NCBI GenBank assembly: GCA_035765775.1
Contig: DASTWV010000025.1
Span: 1 to 42,393, forward strand
Reading direction: 5' to 3'
From: Actinomycetota bacterium
GTDB lineage: Bacteria; Actinomycetota; CADDZG01; JAHWKV01; JAOPZY01
Length of the DNA stretch: 42,393 bases
A program made the position numbers and the translations under genes. This document shows positions 14,937 through 23,658 of the stretch, in pieces (within the stretch, counting starts at the first letter, position 1; each line of letters begins with the position of its first letter). The notes below the pieces were generated by a model. It saw nothing but the letters and a program-made list of their open reading frames with translations, did not search any database and was not told the DNA's origin.

Positions 14937-15617
14937 GTGGACACCCAGAAGCGGTTCATCGCGCTGGCAGGGGGAGCCGTCGTGCTCGCCGGCCTGGTGG
15001 TGGTGCTGGTGCTCGCCCTGACCCACCACAAAAGCGCCGCGGCCAAGACCCGCACCACGCCCACCCCCAGCGCGTCGCACGCTCCGTCCCCAAGCCCGAC
15101 ACCCTCCCCGCCCGCGCCCACGACCGCCCCGCCGCCGATCGCCGCCCCCCCGCCGACGGCCCCGGCGCCCACCGCCCCGGCGGCCGGGTCCGGGAACCAG
15201 CTGGTGCCCAGCTCGTACGGGTTCTCGTATCCGGCTTCGTGGTCGCTGTCCCGCCTGGTCGTGCGGACCGCGGCGGCCACCACCGCCACCGCCACCGCAC
15301 CCTCGGGGCCCGGGCGGCTCGACTACCTGTCGGACACGTCGCCCACCGCGTACTACCCGGACCACACCGTGGACCGGGTTGGCATCGAGGCCGCCATCAT
15401 CAGCCTGTTCCCGTGCTCCAAGTTCCAGTCGCTGTCGGTGGTGCCGAACAAGGGTTTTGTGTACACCTGCGCCCCGGGCACGACCGGCGGGGTGGCGGTC
15501 CACGTGAGCGGCACCGTGCTCGTCGCCCCCTACCCCAGGGGATTCCGCGTCCTCCAGGTGGTGGTGCCGGCGACCCAAGACGCCCAGGCGGCCGCCATCC
15601 TGGCGTCGTTCCATTGA
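14937..15617 (+). CDS. Membrane-anchored Pro/Ala-linker protein, 226 residues
   Basis: A GTG start is followed by an N-terminal membrane helix (residues 8-28, IALAGGAVVLAGLVVVLVLAL), then a long Pro/Ala/Thr/Ser linker (about 33-83) and an extracellular domain of about 140 residues. The domain starts LVPSSYGFSYPASWSLSRL, which resembles the opening of PsbP-like or LpqN-type secreted domains, and contains two cysteines (in LFPCSKF and VYTCAPG) able to form a disulphide. TAGGCT lies 6 bases before the GTG, so the message may be leaderless, though no clear -35 is seen. It lies before the Ser/Thr kinase gene (85 bases), and could be a surface protein connected to it, but this is only positional. 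Confidence 0.65.
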   Translation: MDTQKRFIALAGGAVVLAGLVVVLVLALTHHKSAAAKTRTTPTPSASHAPSPSPTPSPPAPTTAPPPIAAPPPTAPAPTAPAAGSGNQLVPSSYGFSYPASWSLSRLVVRTAAATTATATAPSGPGRLDYLSDTSPTAYYPDHTVDRVGIEAAIISLFPCSKFQSLSVVPNKGFVYTCAPGTTGGVAVHVSGTVLVAPYPRGFRVLQVVVPATQDAQAAAILASFH

Positions 15618-15702
15618 CGGTGGCCATTGACGCGTTCTTGACGGCAGCGGTGCGGACATTCCCGCTGGGAGCGGCCGATGCGCTGGTAACATCCCTGCAA
15701 CC

Positions 15703-16962
15703 ATGCGGCTGAAGGCCGGCGATCATGTTGATCGCTTCGAGATCATCGAGCCTCTCGGCGAAGGAGCCTACGCCGAGACCTACAAGGCACGGGACACCGC
15801 CAGCGGCCAGATCGTCCTGCTCAAGAGCCCCAACCCCCTGCTCTTCGCCGACCCCGCGATCCACCAGCGCTTCGTCCGGGAGGCCGAGATCGCCCGGAGC
15901 CTCAACCATCCCGGTGTGCAGCGCAGCATCGACCTGGCCGAGCACCGCAGCGAGCCCTACCTGGCCCTGGAGTACATCGAGGGGGAAAACCTCCGGCGCT
16001 GGCTGCGGGCCCACCCGACGCCGTTGCCGCTCGCCGATGCGGTGCGCTGGGGCACGGAGCTGGCCGAGGCGCTCGACTACCTGCACCGCCACCACATCGT
16101 CCATCGCGACCTGAAGCCGGAGAACCTTATCGTCACCCGGGACGGCCACCTGAAGATCATCGACTTCGGGACCGCCCTGTTGGAAGGCGCCCGCCGGCTC
16201 ACGTGGCGCCACCTGACCGAAGCCCTCGGGACGCCGGACTACATGAGCCCCGAGCAGATCCAGGGCGAGCGGGGCGACCAGCGTAGCGACCTGTACGCCT
16301 GGGGCATCCTCATGTACGAGTTCCTGACCGGCCACGTCCCGTTCCAGGGCGACAACTACCTGGCGGTCATGGCCGGGCATCTGCAGCGCCACCCGCAGCC
16401 GATCCGGGAGGTGCGTCCCGAGGTCCCCGCCGACCTCGAGGCCGTCGTCCTCACCGCTATGCGCCGCTACGCGGACAACCGGTACCAGACCGCCGGGGAG
16501 CTGCTGGGCGACCTGCGCGCCCTCCGCCTGCCTGCTGGGGCCACGCCCCCGGCGCCGTCGCGGTCCCCCGTCGCCCCGGCAAGTACCGAGCCACCGCCCG
16601 CGCCGCCGGCGAGCGCCTTCCCGGGGATCGGCCCGCTGGGCGGCCTCCCGGCGCGCTCGAGCGGGGCGCCGGTATCCGCCGGGGCCGGCCCGACGTCCTT
16701 CCGGCCCAGCGGCGGGGGCGCCCCCGCGCCCACCTACGCCGCTCCGGCGCCGGTGAGCCCGCCGGGAGCGACGCGGCGCACGCTGCCTCCTCCGGCCCCG
16801 CTCCGGGCCACCGCCCGGGACCTCGGCCCGGAAAAGCCCATCGGGCGGCTCCCCGCCCCCCAGTCGAAGGGGGCCTTCTGGGGGTTCGTCGGCCTGCTCG
16901 CCGGGGGTTTCATCGCCCTGGTGGCCGTGATCATCCTCCTCAGCGTGGTCCTCCGGCACTAG
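15703..16962 (+). CDS. Serine/threonine protein kinase (PknB-like, C-terminal anchor)
   Basis: This 419-residue eukaryotic-like kinase has an intact catalytic domain at residues 12-275. It contains the Gly-rich loop LGEGAYAETY (18-27), the ATP-anchoring Lys41, Glu60 of helix C, the catalytic HRDLKPEN (134-141), DFG (154-156) and GTPDYMSPE (176-184) in the activation segment. A Pro/Ala-rich juxtamembrane linker (about 278-385) leads to one membrane helix at the extreme C-terminus (about 393-417). Unlike PknB there are no PASTA or other extracellular sensor domains; only two residues follow the helix. Signal input must therefore come from the cytosol, the membrane or a partner protein. The ATG start has no strong ribosome-binding site. 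A very strong hairpin follows the stop. Confidence 0.92.
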   Translation: MRLKAGDHVDRFEIIEPLGEGAYAETYKARDTASGQIVLLKSPNPLLFADPAIHQRFVREAEIARSLNHPGVQRSIDLAEHRSEPYLALEYIEGENLRRWLRAHPTPLPLADAVRWGTELAEALDYLHRHHIVHRDLKPENLIVTRDGHLKIIDFGTALLEGARRLTWRHLTEALGTPDYMSPEQIQGERGDQRSDLYAWGILMYEFLTGHVPFQGDNYLAVMAGHLQRHPQPIREVRPEVPADLEAVVLTAMRRYADNRYQTAGELLGDLRALRLPAGATPPAPSRSPVAPASTEPPPAPPASAFPGIGPLGGLPARSSGAPVSAGAGPTSFRPSGGGAPAPTYAAPAPVSPPGATRRTLPPPAPLRATARDLGPEKPIGRLPAPQSKGAFWGFVGLLAGGFIALVAVIILLSVVLRH

Positions 16963-17010
16963 CGCCCGGCTGCGGGCGGCGACCTCGACCACCCGCCCGC
17001 CCGAGGTGGA

Positions 17011-17043
17011 GGACTTTCGTCCCGGATTCCGGGACAAAAGTCC
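17011..17043. terminator. Bidirectional terminator between convergent kinase and RNase Z genes
   Basis: Arms 17011-17025 and 17029-17043 form a 15-bp stem with a single mismatch and a 3-base loop, and carry runs of T and A inside the arms. It sits between the stops of the kinase gene (16962) and the RNase Z gene (17054), where a terminator working in both directions is expected. Confidence 0.8.
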
Positions 17044-17053
17044 CGGAGTTTGC

Positions 17054-17980
17054 CTACCGCCGGGCCGGCACCGGCACCCGCAGCAGATCGGTTGCGGCAA
17101 CAGTCTCGGCAAACCGCGGCTCCGCCTCTGCCCGGAACGACGCCTCGTCGGGGTGGCGCTGCGAGAAATGGGTCAGCACCAGGCGCCGGGCCCCCGCCCG
17201 GGCGGCGAGTTCGGCCGCCTGCCGGGCGGTCATGTGACCGGAGATCTCGGCCAGCGCATCCTCCCCGGCTGCGGTCAAGAAGGTGGACTCGGCCACCAGC
17301 AGGTCGGCTCCCACCGCCAGCCGGTCGGCGCCCTCGCACACCGCGGTGTCCATCACGAAGGCGAACACCTGCCCGGGCCGGCGCACGGACACCTCCGCCA
17401 GGGCGACGGTCCGGTCGCCCACCGCCAGGGAGCCCCTCGCCCTGAGCTCGCCGACCGCCGGCCCCCGTATCCCCCGGGCCTCCAGGCGGGCCGGCAGCAT
17501 CCGCACGCCCTCCGGCTCCTCCAGGCGCCACCCGACGGCGTCCACCCGGTGGCGCAAGGGCGCCGCGACGAGCCGGACCGCGCCGAAGTCGTCCACCGTG
17601 CCGCCCGCCGCGTCCATGGCGACGGGGTGCAGGCGCAGGTCGGTGTGGTCGTCGAAGATCGAGGCGGTGCGCAGGCGGTCGAGGAACTCCTGCCCGGACG
17701 CCGGGTAGTAGAGGTGCACCGGGTGGGCCACCCGGTCCAGCGCCAGGCGCTGGATCACGCCCGGCAGCCCCAGGCAGTGGTCCCCGTGGAAGTGGGTGAG
17801 GCAGACCCGGGTGATCGCCGACGCCGGGATGCCGGCCAGCAGCATCTGGCGCTGGGTTCCCTCGCCCGGGTCGAACAGGATGCCCTCGGCGTCCCAGCGC
17901 AGGAAGCAGGCGGTGTGGCTGCGGGCGCGCGTGGGGGCCTGGCTCGCCGTCCCCAGCACCACCAACTCTCTCGCCGCCAT
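17054..17980 (-). CDS. rnz: Ribonuclease Z (tRNA 3' processing, metallo-beta-lactamase fold)
   Basis: The 308-residue protein is a metallo-beta-lactamase-fold nuclease of the RNase Z/ElaC type, which cuts tRNA precursors at the discriminator base. The zinc motif HFHGDH is at 63-68 (H63, H65, D67, H68). The preceding ILFDPGEGTQRQML (34-47) is diagnostic of RNase Z. Further ligands lie in VMDTAV and in the C-terminal LVLTHFSQRH. A tRNA-binding exosite arm is short or absent. The ATG at 17980 is chosen because it opens MAARELVVLGTASQAP, which aligns with family starts. It is divergent from tatC with only about 11 bases between starts, so each promoter must lie in or near the other gene's coding region. 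Confidence 0.92.
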   Translation of the reverse strand: MAARELVVLGTASQAPTRARSHTACFLRWDAEGILFDPGEGTQRQMLLAGIPASAITRVCLTHFHGDHCLGLPGVIQRLALDRVAHPVHLYYPASGQEFLDRLRTASIFDDHTDLRLHPVAMDAAGGTVDDFGAVRLVAAPLRHRVDAVGWRLEEPEGVRMLPARLEARGIRGPAVGELRARGSLAVGDRTVALAEVSVRRPGQVFAFVMDTAVCEGADRLAVGADLLVAESTFLTAAGEDALAEISGHMTARQAAELAARAGARRLVLTHFSQRHPDEASFRAEAEPRFAETVAATDLLRVPVPARR

Positions 17981-17991
17981 GATTGCTGTGC

Positions 17992-18816
17992 ATGATGGCG
18001 CCCATGGCCACCCAGAGCCCGGACCAGCAGGAATACCCGGCACCGGCGGACCGCATCGCCGCCTCCTTCGCCGCCGCCATCCTGCACAACCGGCCGCTGC
18101 TCGAGCGCCTGGGCGAGCTCCGCCGGCGCCTCTTCGCCTGCGCCGGGACCTTCCTGGGCGCTCTGGTCGTGGCGTGGATCGCCTACCCGGCGATCCTGGA
18201 CCTGCTGGTCATCCCGCTGCAGCACCTGCCCGGGGCCACCCAGATCGTCGCCCGGGGCCACCTGGTGTTCACCTCGCCCACCGAGGCCTTCGCCGTCCGC
18301 GTCAAGGTCGTGACCTATTCGGGCGGCCTGCTCGCCTCGCCCGTGGTCCTGTGGCAGCTCTGGCGCTTCCTCGGCCCGCCCGGACCGGGTGCCAAGGCGA
18401 AAAAGGCCAACCGGGCGGCGTTCGCCCTGGTGGCGTCCTCCCTGGTGCTGTTCGCCGCGGGCGGGTTCGCCGCCTTCCTGTTCGTCTACCCGGCGCTCAA
18501 GATCTTCCTGTACCTGGGCGGCAGCCACATCGTCCTGGTGCCCCGGGCCTCCTCGTACCTCTCGTTCCTGCTGCTGCTCATCGTGGCCTTCGGGCTGACC
18601 TTCGAGTACCCCATGGTGCTGCTCGGCCTGATCTTCATCGGGGTCATCGACTCCCGGAGCCTGCGCCGCCGCCGGCGGCTGGCCTACTTCGTCCTGCTCG
18701 TCGTGTCGGTCGTGGTCACGCCTACCGTCGACCCCATCACCCCCATCGCCCTGGCCGTGCCGCTGGGGATCCTCTACGAGGCCACGATTGCCGTCGCCCG
18801 GCTCCTGAAGCACTGA
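17992..18816 (+). CDS. tatC: Twin-arginine translocase subunit TatC
   Basis: The 274-residue protein is the multi-span receptor of the Tat system, which exports folded proteins bearing twin-Arg signals. It shows the family order: a cytoplasmic start with LGELRRRLF (about 44-52), TM1, a periplasmic loop with the conserved LVFTSPTEAFAVRVKV (about 88-103), and later helices with FLFVYPALKIFL and FGLTFEYPMVL. The DSRSLRRRRRLAYFVLLVVSVVVTP stretch near the end is typical of TatC. Six membrane helices are expected. ATGs at 17992, 17995 and 18004 are all possible starts and none has a good ribosome-binding site. No tatA or tatB gene is in the window. Confidence 0.92.
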   Translation: MMAPMATQSPDQQEYPAPADRIAASFAAAILHNRPLLERLGELRRRLFACAGTFLGALVVAWIAYPAILDLLVIPLQHLPGATQIVARGHLVFTSPTEAFAVRVKVVTYSGGLLASPVVLWQLWRFLGPPGPGAKAKKANRAAFALVASSLVLFAAGGFAAFLFVYPALKIFLYLGGSHIVLVPRASSYLSFLLLLIVAFGLTFEYPMVLLGLIFIGVIDSRSLRRRRRLAYFVLLVVSVVVTPTVDPITPIALAVPLGILYEATIAVARLLKH

Positions 18817-18934
18817 GCCGCTGAAGCGCTGAGCCCGCCCACAGGCCCCTCGCAGCACCGGTTCCCGGGAGTGCCACTAGACTTGGCGACCCCTTGCACA
18901 GGGCCCCTTGCACGGGGAAAGGGGGTGAGCTGCG

Positions 18935-20002
18935 TTGGTGTTCTCGGCGGCCGTCCGGCGCCGATCGGTGAGGTACGCGGTCCTCGGCGCGGCCATGGCT
19001 GTCCTCGCCCTGGTCGCCTGCTCCGGCCCGCACCCGTCGGCCAAGCCCAAAGGTCGAGCCAGCCCGGCCGCCTCACCGACCGCGCCCGGCCCCGGGCTCT
19101 GCCCGCTGACCGACCTCCCGCCCGCCCAGGGGGCCTCCGCCACCCGGGCGCCGCTGGCGGTCAAGGTGGACGACTCCATCCCCCAGGCGGACCCCCAGTC
19201 GGGCCTCCAGGACGCCGACGTCGTCTTCGACGAGCCGGTCGAGGGGGGCCTGGACTGGTTCCTCGCCATCTTCCAGTGCGGGAATCCCTCCCGGGTCGGG
19301 CCGGTCCGCGAGGTCGAGGTGGAGGACCCGAGCATCCTCTTCCCGTACGCCCCGGTCCTCTATGCCAACGCCGGGACCAGCGCGGCGACCGCGGCGGGCA
19401 TCACCTCGACCGCAGGCATCATCAACGTCGATGCCAACCACCAGGGGCCGGCCTACTCCCGGGACAACACCCGCCAGGCGCCCTACAACCTGTTCGTGGA
19501 CCCCTCGGCGATCTGGGGGCTCAAGGTGGCCTCCCCGCTGTCGGCCGTGAAGCCGCAGTTCAGCTTCGTCAGCCCCACGGCGGCGATGTCCGACACCGGG
19601 GTGAGCGCCACGGCGGCCTCGCTGACGTTTACCCTGGGCCCCCGCGTGGGATACGAATACGATCCCGGGACGACGTCGTACGAGCGCCTGGAGAATGGCC
19701 ACCCGCAGCTGACCGACGGAGGCGGTGCACTCCATGTCACCAATGTCGTCATCCTGTGGACCACCATCAACCAGAGCCAGGCGGCCGATGCTTCGGGGAA
19801 CGCGGCACCGGAGCCGGTCGTTGTCGGACAGGGGAATGCCATGGTGCTGAGTGGTGGGGTGGAGCATGACGGCACGTGGTCCCGGGCCGATCCCGGCTCC
19901 CCCGTCGAGTTCCAGGACAAGTCCCACAACCCCATCCCGATGCTGCCCGGCAACACCTGGATCCACATCCTGCCCAGCTCGGAGGCGGCCTTTGTCACCT
20001 AA
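18935..20002 (+). CDS. DUF3048-domain lipoprotein (YerB-like)
   Basis: The 355-residue product starts with a signal peptide ending in a lipobox (LVACS, Cys29). It then carries the DUF3048 domain pair known from Bacillus YerB. Recognisable stretches are LAVKVDDSIPQADPQSGLQDADVVFDEPVEGGLDWFLAIFQ (about 71-111), GPVREVEV and the C-terminal PGNTWIHILPSSEAAFV. The family function is unknown; members are surface lipoproteins. The start is a TTG at 18935 or a GTG at 18938, both placed after GGGGGTGAG. It lies about 100 bases before a class A PBP gene on the same strand, which hints at a cell-wall link. Two copies of CCCCTTGCAC precede it. Confidence 0.85.
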   Translation: MVFSAAVRRRSVRYAVLGAAMAVLALVACSGPHPSAKPKGRASPAASPTAPGPGLCPLTDLPPAQGASATRAPLAVKVDDSIPQADPQSGLQDADVVFDEPVEGGLDWFLAIFQCGNPSRVGPVREVEVEDPSILFPYAPVLYANAGTSAATAAGITSTAGIINVDANHQGPAYSRDNTRQAPYNLFVDPSAIWGLKVASPLSAVKPQFSFVSPTAAMSDTGVSATAASLTFTLGPRVGYEYDPGTTSYERLENGHPQLTDGGGALHVTNVVILWTTINQSQAADASGNAAPEPVVVGQGNAMVLSGGVEHDGTWSRADPGSPVEFQDKSHNPIPMLPGNTWIHILPSSEAAFVT

Positions 20003-20007
20003 ACCAG

Positions 20008-20084
20008 GCGGAGCCTGGGCGGAGCCGTGGGGAAAGAGCGGAGCCTTGGCGGAGCCGTGGGGAAAGAGCGGAGCCTGGGCGGAG
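20008..20084. repeat. 30-bp tandem repeat, about 2.5 copies
   Basis: The segment 20011-20040 is repeated at 20041-20070 with a single mismatch, and the first 14 bases recur at 20071-20084. It lies in the gap between the DUF3048 gene and the class A PBP gene. In the PBP frame it would encode repeated Arg/Ser/Glu-rich units, but the gene probably starts after it. Confidence 0.9.
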
Positions 20085-20103
20085 TCAGCTGACGGATTCC
20101 AGC

Positions 20104-22653
20104 GTGGCTGAGAAGGTCCCCCCGTACCGGGACCGGATGGCCGGGACGGCCACCAAGCCCCGCTCCCGGCTCTCGATCCGGTCGTCGATCCGGTCCTCCA
20201 ACGGCACCTCCACGGGCGGCACCTCCACGGGCGGCTGGCGGGACTGGCGCCCGACAGATGAGGACGCCGAGCCCAAGCACAAGACCCTGCCCCGTTCCTG
20301 GAAGAAGGCGGTCCGCGAGGTCTCGCTGCCGGACTGGCTGAAGGAAGCGCTGCTGTGGCTGCTCGACGTGCCCCGGTGGATCTACTTCACCGTCGCCGCA
20401 GTGTTAGTCGTGGGGACCCTGGCGGTCACCGTCACCGCGGTCGAGCTCTACGACTACCTCTCCAAGCCGGTGCCCATCCCCACCCCCATCCTCGGGTCGG
20501 CCACCGAGACCGGGCACATCCTCGCCGCCGACGGCACCCTGCTGGCCGACCTCCACGGGCCGGTGAACCGGCAGTCGGTGCCCCTGAAGCAGATGTCCCC
20601 AGCCATAAAGAACGCGGTGCTGGCGGCCGAGGACGCCAACTTCTACAAGGAGAAGGCGCTCGACTTCAAGGCCATCCTCCGGGCGGGCGTCAAGGACTTC
20701 TTTGCCGGGCACTACGTCGAGGGCGGCTCGACCATCACCCAGCAGTACGTGAAGCTGGTCTACGTCGGGTCCGCCCGGACGCTCAAGCGCAAGATCCAAG
20801 AGGCGCGGCTGGCCTACCAGATCGAGCGCCGGCTCTCCAAGGACCAGATCCTCGAGCGCTACCTGAACACGGTCTACTTCGGCCGGGGTGCCTACGGCGT
20901 GCAGGCGGCAGCCCTGACGTACTACAACGTGCCGGCGTCCCAGCTCACCGTCTCCCAGGCCAGCCTGCTGGCCGGGGTCATCGCGTCCCCCACCGCCTTC
21001 GACCCGGACAACAACCCGGAGGCGGCGGAGTCCCGCCGCCAGTACGTGCTGACCCGGATGGCGGCCGCCGGGTTCATCTCCTCCGAGCAGGAGACCAGCG
21101 CCAAGCAGAACGCCGCCACGCTGAGCCCACCGCCCGAGCCGAGCACGATCGCCTACGCCGACCCCTACTTCGTGGACACCGTCCGCCAGTACCTGTTCCA
21201 GAAGTACGGCGAGGCGACGGTGCTGGGCGACGGCCTCACCGTGCAGACCACCCTGGTCCCCTCCCAGCAGGCGGCGGCCGAGGCGGCGGTGCCCAAGGCG
21301 CTGCCCCACGCCGGCGACCCCTCCGCCGCCATTGTTTCCGTCGATCCCAAGACCGGCTACGTCACCGCCATGTACGGCGGAGCCGACTTCAACTCGAGCA
21401 AGTTCAACCTCGCCACGCAGGGCCGGCGCCAACCGGGTTCGGCGATGAAGCCCTTCGTGCTCATCGCCGCCCTGCAGAAGGGCATCTCGCCGCTGACCGT
21501 GTACAACGGCCCGGCGCAGATCTGCCTGGCCGGCTGGCTGCCCACCTGCGAGGTCAGCACCTACAACAACGAATCCTTCGGCCCCATCACCCTGGAATAC
21601 GCCACCATCGAGTCGGTCAACACGGTCTACGCCCAGCTGATCATGCAGGTCGGCCCGCAGAGCGTCGTCAACGTGGCGAACGCCATGGGGATCCCGGGGC
21701 CCAGCTGGCTGCTGCCGTCCACGCCCGGCTGCCGGCCCGTGGGCAGCCCGAACTGCTCCGTCCACCTGATCGCCGAGCCGTCGCTGGCCCTGGGCAGCAA
21801 CGACGTCTCCCCGCTCGAGATGGCCAGCGCCTACGCCACCCTGGCCGACCACGGCGTCTACCACGCCCCGAAGTTCGTCACCAAGGTGACCAACGCCCAG
21901 GGCCAGGTCCTGGAGAGCGGCCCCTCCCCGGCGGTGCAGGCCCTCCAGCCCAACATCGTGACCACGGTGGACCGCATCCTCCACGAGGTCGTGACGATGG
22001 GGACCGGCACCGGTGCCAACATCGGCCGGCCGGAGTCGGGCAAGACCGGCACCACCTCGGACTACCTGAACGCCTGGTTCGTCGGCTACACGCCCGAGCT
22101 GGCCACCTCGGTGTGGGTCGGCTACCCCAACGCCCAGAAGCCGCTGCTCAACGTCGAGGGCATCCCGCAGATGGCCGGCGGGACGCTGCCCGCCTCGCTG
22201 TGGGCCAGCTACATGAAGGCCGCGCTCCCGCCCGCGACGCCGGCCCAGCTGACCGCCGACGCCCAGGACCTGGGGCTGGTCAACGCGCCCACCGCGGCGG
22301 TGACCTCCACGGTGGTGGGCACCGAGACCGTGACCTCGTCGGTCACCACCAACCTGGTCGCCGGGAGCTGCGCGCTGCTGCCCTCCACCACCGCGGTGTC
22401 GGCTCCGCCCAGCCCCACCACCGGGACGGTCTACAACGCCTACCCGTACCTGGTGTGCGGCACCGGGCCGCCGCCCCCGCCGCCCGGCGGGACGGTCGCC
22501 CCGACCGCCACCACCACGCCCGGGACCGACGTGACCCCCTCGCCGGCCGACACCACCCAGCCCAGCCCGTTCCCGGGCGAGCCGGGCTCGGGGTTCGGGC
22601 CCTCGCCGACCCCGCCCTCAGGAGGGCTCTGCCTGATCCCGCTGCTGTGCTGA
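20104..22653 (+). CDS. Bifunctional class A penicillin-binding protein
   Basis: This 849-residue protein polymerises and cross-links peptidoglycan. After a basic cytoplasmic head and one membrane helix (about 93-116) comes the GT51 domain with AAEDANF (Glu176/Asp177), GGSTITQQ (207-214) and RRLSKDQILERYLNTVYFGR. The penicillin-binding transpeptidase has Ser446-A-M-Lys449, Ser504-Val-Asn506 and Lys647-Thr-Gly649. A C-terminal Thr/Pro-rich tail (about 735-849) ends in CLIPLLC and contains four cysteines. Both active sites appear intact, unlike the GT51 protein at 4.7 kb. The GTG at 20104 is used; an ATG at 20137 is also possible and neither has a strong ribosome-binding site. A 30-bp tandem repeat lies just upstream. 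Transcription with the DUF3048 gene is plausible. Confidence 0.93.
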   Translation: MAEKVPPYRDRMAGTATKPRSRLSIRSSIRSSNGTSTGGTSTGGWRDWRPTDEDAEPKHKTLPRSWKKAVREVSLPDWLKEALLWLLDVPRWIYFTVAAVLVVGTLAVTVTAVELYDYLSKPVPIPTPILGSATETGHILAADGTLLADLHGPVNRQSVPLKQMSPAIKNAVLAAEDANFYKEKALDFKAILRAGVKDFFAGHYVEGGSTITQQYVKLVYVGSARTLKRKIQEARLAYQIERRLSKDQILERYLNTVYFGRGAYGVQAAALTYYNVPASQLTVSQASLLAGVIASPTAFDPDNNPEAAESRRQYVLTRMAAAGFISSEQETSAKQNAATLSPPPEPSTIAYADPYFVDTVRQYLFQKYGEATVLGDGLTVQTTLVPSQQAAAEAAVPKALPHAGDPSAAIVSVDPKTGYVTAMYGGADFNSSKFNLATQGRRQPGSAMKPFVLIAALQKGISPLTVYNGPAQICLAGWLPTCEVSTYNNESFGPITLEYATIESVNTVYAQLIMQVGPQSVVNVANAMGIPGPSWLLPSTPGCRPVGSPNCSVHLIAEPSLALGSNDVSPLEMASAYATLADHGVYHAPKFVTKVTNAQGQVLESGPSPAVQALQPNIVTTVDRILHEVVTMGTGTGANIGRPESGKTGTTSDYLNAWFVGYTPELATSVWVGYPNAQKPLLNVEGIPQMAGGTLPASLWASYMKAALPPATPAQLTADAQDLGLVNAPTAAVTSTVVGTETVTSSVTTNLVAGSCALLPSTTAVSAPPSPTTGTVYNAYPYLVCGTGPPPPPPGGTVAPTATTTPGTDVTPSPADTTQPSPFPGEPGSGFGPSPTPPSGGLCLIPLLC

Positions 22654-22673
22654 AGACGTGCCGTGCGAAGCCT

Positions 22674-23585
22674 CTATGACAGCGCTTCGATCAGCCGGCC
22701 GACCGGGCCCCCCAGGCCGTGGCGCTCGGCGATCCCCCACACCGCCGGGCCGATGGGCTCGGCCCCGCCGCCCACCCGCCGGGCGGTGACGTCGCCCAGC
22801 GGGGCGTCGGTCCGGATGCGCACCACCCGGTCGGCCCGGCCCACATAGTCCCGGTCCATCCGCACCCGCCCCAGCGGCCCCGCCGCCCGCTCGCCGGCCG
22901 CCTCCACCGCCTCGAGGATGGCCGCCAGGCTCCCGTAGCGGGACACCAGGGCGGCAGCCGACTTCTCCCCGATGCCCCTGACCCCGGGCAGGCCGTCCGA
23001 GGCGTCGCCCCGCAGGATGGCGAAGTCGCCGTAGGCCCGGGGCGGGATGCCGTAGGTCTGGGCGAGGTAGGCCTCGTCGACGAAGATCAGGTCACTGGTG
23101 CCCCGCCGGGGGTACAGGACCCGGACGTTGGGGTCCTCGACCAGCTGGAACAGGTCCCGGTCGCCGGAGAAGATCCCCACCCGCCCGGTGGTCCGGGCGG
23201 CCAGTGTCCCGATGACGTCCTCGGCCTCGAAGCCGGGGCACCCGATGAGGGGCACCCCGCACGCCGCCATCACCTCCTGGAGCACCGGCACCTGGGGGGC
23301 CAGCTTGTGCTCCGCCTCCACCGCCGGGCTTCCCGCGACGGTGCGGTGGAACTTGTAGGACTCGATGAGGGCCACCCGCCAGGCGGGGCGCCAGTCGGCG
23401 TCGTCGGCGCAGGCGAGGAAGTCCGGCCGCTGGCCCGCCACCAGCCCGGCCAGCATGTTGAGGAACCCGTAGACCGCGTTGATCGGGGTACCGGAGGGCG
23501 ACCGCACCGTGTCCGGCGTGGAGAAGAGGGCCCGGTACAGCAGGCTCGGGGCATCGACCAGCAGGGTCAGGGGCTCGGCGGCCAT
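22674..23585 (-). CDS. 5'-3' exonuclease (PolA N-terminal/FEN-like)
   Basis: The 303-residue protein is a stand-alone 5'-nuclease of the FEN/PolI N-terminal type, removing RNA primers or flaps. It shows LLVDAPSLLYRALFS (8-22) with the first metal-binding Asp and CPGFEAEDVIGTLA with the acidic cluster. IFSGDRDLFQLVEDP follows, then the helix-three-turn-helix DNA-binding element DGLPGVRGIGEKSAAALV. No polymerase domain follows. In actinobacteria such proteins exist beside a full PolA and are thought to assist repair. The ATG at 23585 removes a low-complexity upstream extension. It converges on the PBP gene with 20 bases between stops and is divergent from the DedA-PAP2 gene. Confidence 0.9.
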   Translation of the reverse strand: MAAEPLTLLVDAPSLLYRALFSTPDTVRSPSGTPINAVYGFLNMLAGLVAGQRPDFLACADDADWRPAWRVALIESYKFHRTVAGSPAVEAEHKLAPQVPVLQEVMAACGVPLIGCPGFEAEDVIGTLAARTTGRVGIFSGDRDLFQLVEDPNVRVLYPRRGTSDLIFVDEAYLAQTYGIPPRAYGDFAILRGDASDGLPGVRGIGEKSAAALVSRYGSLAAILEAVEAAGERAAGPLGRVRMDRDYVGRADRVVRIRTDAPLGDVTARRVGGGAEPIGPAVWGIAERHGLGGPVGRLIEALS

Positions 23586-23658
23586 GGCCGGGATGCTAGC
23601 CGCGCCCGCCGGGGGCCGGGGCCACCGGGTCCCGTGCCGCGGGCGCCACAATGAAGCC

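Noticed and set aside
15614-15643. Three TTGACG copies upstream of the kinase gene
   Set aside because: They look like repeated -35 boxes, but none has a -10 box at proper spacing, and their spacing (13 and 11 bases) is irregular.
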